DNA from: Cyclina sinensis
Lineage: Eukaryota > Mollusca > Bivalvia > Venerida > Veneridae
Assembly: GCA_012932295.1 (NCBI GenBank)
Contig: JAAONU010000001.1
Coordinates: 37,665,449 to 37,729,448, forward strand
Length of the DNA: 64,000 nucleotides
Direction: 5' to 3'
The stretch's first letter is position 1; each line of letters starts with the position of its first letter. The notes under the pieces were generated by a model that made no database searches, was not told where the DNA came from, and saw nothing but the letters and a program-made list of their open reading frames with translations. This document shows positions 58,401 through 64,000 of this stretch, in pieces. A program made the position numbers and the translations under genes.

Positions 58401-61400
58401 ACAACTGTTTATAGCAATTAACTATGAAAACTGTTTTTTTGTTTGCTACAAGCTAAACAAAGCATTTCTTGGACTTAACAAAATGCTAAAAATAACTGCA
58501 GGGTAATAGTTAGAAAACAATGAATGAATGAATTAATTAATTAATTAATTAATGAACGGTAAGATTATCCATCTACGTACATTTTCACTCAAACAAGTGT
58601 GTGAATATAATCTTATGTAGTGTTAACTGAAACACAACGTTACAGTTATGAAACATACATTGTATTAAGACAATGATAGATCAAAATAGAAAAAAATACC
58701 TCAAGAAACTGATTTGCATCCTTAATCATAGCCCAGGCTCCATGTTTGTCCCTATAGGCAGGGTACACCTTAAGAGAGCCTATAACCTGATTGGCACACC
58801 ATCTACGTAAAACATGAAAGGAAGAATGGCAAAATGCACAACAGTCTTTACTAAATCATTTAAATTTGTTGTCAGCTATTTTTCACAGAAAATAAAGATG
58901 TGCAGTCACTCTTTCAAAAACTGAAGAAAAGGGTTAGCAAACAATGGAGCCTGAGCAAAATTAATGTTTCTTATGTTAACTTGTATTGTCTCACTTGAAT
59001 ACAATTAGAAAAACTGCATAGCAGCAAATGATTTTAAGCATTGATTAGCTTTTTAGGTGGTAATAAATTTATAGGGCTTTCCATAGAAATATCATTTTAG
59101 GATGAATTTTCTGAAACTCTTTAACTACAAAAATGCATCTAGTTTCTATGGAAAATCTTCAGCATTTAATTTCAAATAAAAAGAACAGTTTTTGTCCCTA
59201 AAGCTGTCCTACCATCTTTCATATTTCACAGTATCAGTTTCAGTGAAAAAGGACATATTTGTGTGTTTTGCAGATTTAATTATTATTTATAATATTCAAT
59301 GGATGTTGGTCATAACTGTTCCATAACCTACCGATTTCATTTTTTGAGGCCTTGTAAATGAATTGTCCTAAATGTTGTATGATTACACAGTGAGAAATCA
59401 GTACTGCAGTAACAATACCTCAACAAATTGACTATCATCTATATCACTAGAAGCCCAGGCTCCAGGTATGTCCCCATACTTAGGATACACTCTTGGGGCA
59501 CCAGCAACACAGGATGCAGGCCAGCTGTTAACAGAAACAATACTTAAAAGTCATTTATATAGAGTATGTTTAAAGAAGTATTTAAAGAAATAATCATTGT
59601 AACTTGTATCACAAACATGTATTTAATAACAAGATATTTAATTCATGTATCTACATGACTTGCCTGTGACAAAAAATACATTCTAGCACATCATATGAAA
59701 TTCCTGAGTAAAAGCCATCTTATCCATTTCTACAACACAGATAGTGTAACTTATTTGTACGCAAGTCAAGATATTGAGTAACTTCTCTTATGGGTCAGTA
59801 GCTTCCTCTCCTTTATAGGGAAATTCTGATCGAAGAACTGTGGTATATATGTACCGGGTATATCAGATTATGCTCACTCAAGACATCACTTTAATTATTT
59901 TGACTACATCACTGACCTTTGCTAACATAACAAGAAATACATCAAATATTGACCTTTCCTAACATAACAAGGAATACATCACATATTGACCTTTCCTAAC
60001 ATAACAAAGAATACATCACATATTGACCTTTCCTAACATAACAAGGAATACATCACATATTGACCTTTGCTAACAGAACAAGGAATATTAGGACAGTTTT
60101 GGCATGGAACAGCTTTAAACTTAGATAAGTATTACAAAACACAAACCTGTCTGAGTCATACTGTGATGAATATCTTGTCACTTTCTCTACCCACTGAGAT
60201 ATTGTATCCTTTGTCTTCCCACTGTGAAGTTCACCCCTGGTAGCCATTTGTTGCAGGAGCTTCACCACATGTGCTCTGTTGGCAAAGTTATGGCTGGAAT
60301 TCTCTCTGAAATTTTACATGGAAAGTTACAATCACAGAACTTAAGACTGTTCTTGATATAGCATACATGTATTACTATACCAGATGCCATTAAATAAAAT
60401 GATCTTAAAGCTGGTTTAGCATGGTTACCTGCCATGACTTGGACCTTTTTGTAACATAAAGTAATGGCTATCTTATCCATGTATTTTGGTTTATTTATTA
60501 TTGGTACCGGTTGCCCTAATGACTGACACTGCCTAGAGTTTTAAGTTATTTCAGGTTGTGGGGATAGTGCAAGATACAAAAAGCATCCCCATTTTTTTTC
60601 CTTGCTCAGTGTATAGCACTAATACATGGGACCTTGGTTTAACATTTTATTTGGAAGACAATAAGTAATCAAACTAATGACCCAAAGATTACAAATCTAG
60701 CCTATTACTACTGGACCACCCCATAACCTGTTTATTAATATATCTGACATTAATCCTCCTTGTTTACAAAATGTTCAATATTCTACCAACTAACTTCTGC
60801 AGTTTGCCATAGACTTATGGCACGCCAATTGTCCAATTATTACGTGAACCTATGTTTACGCTCTTAAATCTAGGATTTACGGTCGATAATCTAGGTTTTG
60901 CAAACGTAAAACCTGGTTTTTCGATTTTTAACCTCCATTTTCGAGCGTAACATAGGATAACGGCCATAAACCGTAGTTTACGCACAGGGATTCGGCTCAT
61001 TGACCCCGCCCACGCTATATGTACATACTAATAATACAAGTTATTAGTATGTATATATACGTGGGCGGGGTCAATGAGCCGAATCCCTGTGAGTTTACGC
61101 TCGTCATCTTATGTTTACGTTCGATAAACTAGGTTTCTCAAATCATATTAGAATTTCGGTCATTATCCTAAGATTACCACCGTAAACTTGGGTTTGCGAC
61201 CGTGAACATATGTTTACGACTGTAAACCTATATTTACGTTCGTAAATTCATATTTTTTCTCAGTAACTTAGTTTATCAAACATAAATGTAGGTTCACGTC
61301 CGTTAACTATGGTTCACGACCGTTATCCTACGTTTTTACTCGAAACTACTGGTTAAATTCCGTAAAATATATTTCAAGAGAAGTCAACTGTCCAAAATAA

Positions 61401-62785
61401 CATGAACCTATGTTTACGCGAGTTAATCTAGGATTTACGATCAATAAAACAGGTTTTCAATATTAAAACCTGGTTTTTCGAATTTTATCCTATATTTTCG
61501 AGCGTAAATATAGGATAACTGTCGTAAACCCTAGATTACGCTCTTGAACCTATATTTATGTTCGATAAACTAGGTTTCTCAAACAAATTGTAACCTAGGT
61601 TTACGAACGTGAATGTACATTAACGAGCGTGAACTATGGTTTTCGACGTTATCCCATGTTTTCACTTGAAAAAATATGATAGCCAGTCATTAACCTATGA
61701 TCACGATCGTAAAAATGGGTTCACTGCCGTAAATGTAGGTTCACGCTTGAAAACATAGGTTCTATATCGTAAACACTTGTTAACGCTCGAAATTCAAGTT
61801 TGATTTCTTAATCCTAAATTTCGAATGTAAACCATAGTTTACAACTGATAAACTAGGTTTTTCAATTAAATAACGGATTTCCACCGTTATCCTATGTTTA
61901 CGAACACTATCTTATTGTTACGCTCATAAAGGATAGTTAACAAACGTGACCTATATTTTCGTCCGTAAACTTGTGTTTTCGAACGTGATCTATGGTTTAC
62001 GAGCGTAAACTACGGTTTACGACATTAACCCATGATTTCGCTCGAAAATATAAGTTAATATTTGAAAAACTAGGTTTTACGTTTGAAAAACCTGGTTTAT
62101 CAACCGTAAATCCTAGTTTTTCGACCGTAAACATAGGTTCACGTAATAGTTGGACAATTGGTTTGCCATATAGTCTGGGTAGACATACCTGCAAAGACAC
62201 AGCAAACAGAGTTTTATCATGTAAAGATAATGCTGTAAAATTTTCCTTGTTTCTTAACCCAGTCACCTGCATGAGCTTGTTAACCAATCACTTTGTCACA
62301 ATCCTCTTAAATCTATTTCATTATTCTGATATAAAATGGTATTTCCCTATGCTTTATGTTCATTCAGTAAAGTACGAAAGAGTAATCCACATTAATAAGG
62401 ACTAAAATCACATAAAATGGAAGTTCGCATAAAAATTAATTATGCAATTACAGGTCTAATAAATAGGACAGGAAACAAGTAACAATTAAGCTCTAAATTA
62501 GATAGACATAACGGAATTGTCAAAGATTTGCTTAAGTTATAATCAACCACAGATTGTTTTTAAGTAAAAAAAATAGGCAACTGGTATTATTACTTTAAAG
62601 CGACTATTCAACTTTTTCATAAAAATAAACTTGAGATTCCCAGAGAAATTTACCAACCTTTTGAAACTATTAAACATGGCTTTTACAAACAATGAAAACT
62701 TCCACTACTACACAAAACATTACTGTAAACTTTCATGAAAAGAAAAATATACTTACTTAGCGACAGACCTATTTGTATTTCCCAT
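55455..62785 (-). CDS. Gene C: FBXL4-like discoidin domain + BTB/BACK protein
   Basis: Exons (minus) are 62785-62757, 60305-60147, 59524-59419 or 58802-58700, 58272-58099, 57686-57578, 57241-57054, 56752-56623, 56465-56343 and 55591-55455. With the first version of the third exon the sum is 1155 nt, giving 384 residues; with the second (103 bp) it gives 383. Domain order is as in gene B. Differences from B include KRT for KHT and FRTMF for FRAMF in the BTB, SPTEIRD for SAIEIKD, and TGSGTW for TGCGTW in the FBXL4-like domain. Every donor and acceptor is intact; the acceptor before 58272 is ttttttag instead of tttttcag. Intron 1 is enlarged by the palindromic-array element. It is probably functional, with slightly more signs of relaxation than B in version 2 of exon 3. 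Confidence 0.87.
58700..58802 (-). CDS. Gene C exon 3, version 2, 103 bp (WCANQVIGSLKVYPAYRD...)
   Basis: Counterpart of 46170-46065 with a 3 bp in-frame deletion (MKIKD to MIKD), Pro to Leu in the SPK motif, and Gly to Arg in YGD. The YGD glycine is kept in all other versions in the window. Splice sites and frame are intact, so it is still usable, but constraint appears weaker. Confidence 0.7.
59419..59524 (-). CDS. Gene C exon 3, version 1 (WPASCVAGAPRVYPKYGD...)
   Basis: 106 bp with the same splice phases as B version 1. Differs from B by Ser for Thr in ASC and Asp for Ala before IDDSQFVE. Confidence 0.85.
59913..60088. repeat. 37 bp minisatellite in intron 2 of gene C
   Basis: About 4.7 near-identical units of TGACCTTTCCTAACATAACA plus 'aggaatacatcacatat'. 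Copy B has only about one and a half units (47205-47255), so the array expanded in C or contracted in B after the duplication. Confidence 0.9.
60429..60457 (-). CDS. Possible alternative first exon of gene C (MLQKGPSHG)
   Basis: ATG preceded by an in-frame TAA, nine codons plus two bases, donor GTAACC, phase-compatible with exon 60305-60147. The copy-B counterpart (near 47600) has one more A in the A-run, which shifts the frame and reaches a stop six codons into the next exon. Either this start is specific to C or it is a chance frame. The 62785 exon is the better supported start. Confidence 0.25.
60505..60735 (-). mobile_element. tRNA-derived SINE, family 3, in intron 1 of gene C
   Basis: Orthologous to 47655-47893 and slightly more complete ('cagtgtatagcactaatacatggg' against a 14-base deletion in B). 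Confidence 0.75.
60816..62170. mobile_element. 1.36 kb element made of a 20 bp palindromic monomer array with inverted ends
   Basis: The left end begins TATGGCACGCCAATTGTCCA and continues 'attattacgtgaacctatgtttacg'. The reverse complement of the right end begins TATGGCAAACCAATTGTCCA and continues 'actattacgtgaacctatgtttacg', so the inverted ends match closely for about 60 bases. The interior is a degenerate array of CCGTAAACNTAGGTTTACGA-like 20-mers, each close to its own reverse complement; 61181-61240 shows three units in exact register. The site is uninterrupted in copy B (near 48237). Flanks 'tagact' and 'tagtct' may be a diverged target duplication. No protein frame is credible. Confidence 0.8.
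60983..61091. mobile_element. 109 bp hairpin MITE nested in the palindromic array
   Basis: Two arms of about 51 bases are near-perfect inverted copies, with ends CACAGGGATTCGGCTCATTG and its complement, around a short loop near 61036. The 8 bp AGTTTACG sits at both sides (60975-60982 and 61092-61099), as expected for an 8 bp target duplication. Because the host array is rich in GTTTACG, part of this match could be coincidence. Confidence 0.8.
62757..62785 (-). CDS. Gene C first coding exon, 29 bp (MGNTNRSVA)
   Basis: Same peptide as gene B despite two base changes, both silent. Donor GTAAGT, leaves in phase 2 and joins 60305 as AA + A. Intron 1 is 2.45 kb because of the 60816-62170 insertion. 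Confidence 0.65.
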
Positions 62786-63559
62786 GTACACTGTAAACAA
62801 TCAAATGACAGCTTAACATTAAACATTTCACCATTCATGCAGAGGATCAATAAATACACAGGTATCATGTTTCTAAAAATAGCCATTGGTTACCCCTATG
62901 TACATTGCTTCTGTGTATCATAGAGAGGTCATAACAAAAAGCTGTGTATTTGTGTCAATTTCATGATGAATAAACAAGTAACAAAATCATGGATATATTC
63001 AGATGATGATGAAGCTGCTTGTGAAAAAACTGACCATCACTTCTGATTATCTTAAGATTATATTAAAATATTACATTACAATATTATTACTAAGTGTATA
63101 ACCCATCTGTTTGGAAATTAGGTAGTTCTCTATAATGTCAGATGCTAGTTATATCTCTGTATACATATTGTATAATTAAACTTAGTTAGAACACATTGTC
63201 GTTCTTACATTTATCAGGACATATAACGTAACACTGGATAAATGTTCAAACGTCCTGCAGTACACTCAAATTATTCTGTAAATGTCCAAAATGTAGGACA
63301 GACAAATTGCTGGACACTGATAATAAAATATCAAGTTCAACTGATAGTAATTTGATAACACGGTTGCCTTTACAGTTCAACTCAACAAACTGAACCTGTG
63401 GCTTCCTGGTAACATTCTTTATCATTTTACTTCTTTGCCTTATTACATCATCTCTGGCATGTAAAAATGATATGACATAACCATATACTTCCTTCATATT
63501 GATAATATATTAAACAGTTGTTAATGAATATTCTCTTATATCTATCACAAAATGTTACG

Positions 63560-64000
63560 ACTTGTAAACCGACTTGCTATGAGTAAATACATTTACTTCC
63601 AGCATAAGATTTGTGAACCATTCCTGCTATGAGTAAAGACATTTACTTCCAGCTTAAGACTTGTGAACCATTCCTGCTATGAGTAAATACAATTACCTCC
63701 AGCAGATTTGTGAACCATTCATGCTATGACTAAATACAATTACCTCCAGCATAAGACTTGTGAACCATTCCTGCTATGAGTAAATACAATTACCTCCAGC
63801 ATAAGACTTGTAAACCATTCCTGCTATGAGTAAATACAATTACCTCCAGCATAAGATTTGTGAACCATTCATGCTACGAGTAAATACAATTACCTCCAGC
63901 ATAAGGCTTGTAAACCATTCCTGCTATGAGTAAATACATTTACCTCCAGCATAAGATTTGTGAACCATTCCTGCTATGAGTAAATACAATTACCTCCAGC
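63560..64000. repeat. 50 bp minisatellite upstream of gene C, cut by the window edge
   Basis: About nine units of the same repeat as 49600-51440. The array is open-ended at 64000. Confidence 0.95.

Larger units (their letters stand above)
53074..64000. repeat. Segmental duplication, copy 2 (contains gene C), runs past the window
   Basis: Direct repeat of 40287 onward. Copy 2 carries a 1.36 kb insertion in intron 1 of gene C and a 37 bp minisatellite expansion at 59913-60088. It lacks the insertions found at 43767-44035 and 47939-48201 in copy 1. Its minisatellite is still continuing at the window edge. Confidence 0.9.

Noticed and set aside
61992..62405. 137-codon frame and its antisense 96-codon frame at the right end of the palindromic element
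   Set aside because: The repeated STVNP/TFEKPG motifs come from the 20 bp array, and the frame runs on into intron sequence shared with copy 1.

Overview
The window is eukaryotic, AT-rich and intron-rich. It most resembles a bivalve mollusc genome: short exons sit in long introns, tRNA-derived SINEs are present, and there are dispersed repeats ending in a GGGGGCATAAAA hairpin. The assignment to bivalves is inference from this repeat content and from protein similarity; no species can be named.

Left part (1-29.8 kb, + strand): six exons of a TMEM184A/B-type seven-pass membrane protein lie at 5046-25590, followed by a probable 4.2 kb 3' UTR. The N-terminal coding exon was not found and probably lies upstream of the window. 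The introns hold mobile DNA: a 4.3 kb terminal-inverted-repeat element (9867-14184) that splits an older SINE, a broken antisense gene with 5'-nuclease-like motifs (18923-19987), and an 808 bp element with a small zinc-finger-like ORF (21348-22155).

Middle and right part (32.9-64 kb, - strand): three paralogous multi-exon genes, here called A (32910-37075), B (42642-48850) and C (55455-62785). Each encodes an FBXL4-type discoidin-like domain followed by BTB/POZ and a short BACK-like tail. All exon junctions keep frame, giving 408, 384 and 384 residues. B and C are products of a tandem segmental duplication of about 12.8 kb (40287-51460 and 53074 to beyond the window end), and each copy carries a 50 bp minisatellite upstream of its gene.

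Most notable observations: (1) B and C each carry two homologous, phase-identical versions of one exon. Including both would shift the frame, which is the signature of mutually exclusive splicing; gene A has only one version. (2) Intron 1 of C holds a 1.36 kb insertion built almost wholly of a 20 bp palindromic monomer (consensus CCGTAAACNTAGGTTTACGA) bounded by inverted ends, with a 109 bp hairpin element nested inside it. (3) B and C serve as empty-site controls for each other and date several insertions to after the duplication.
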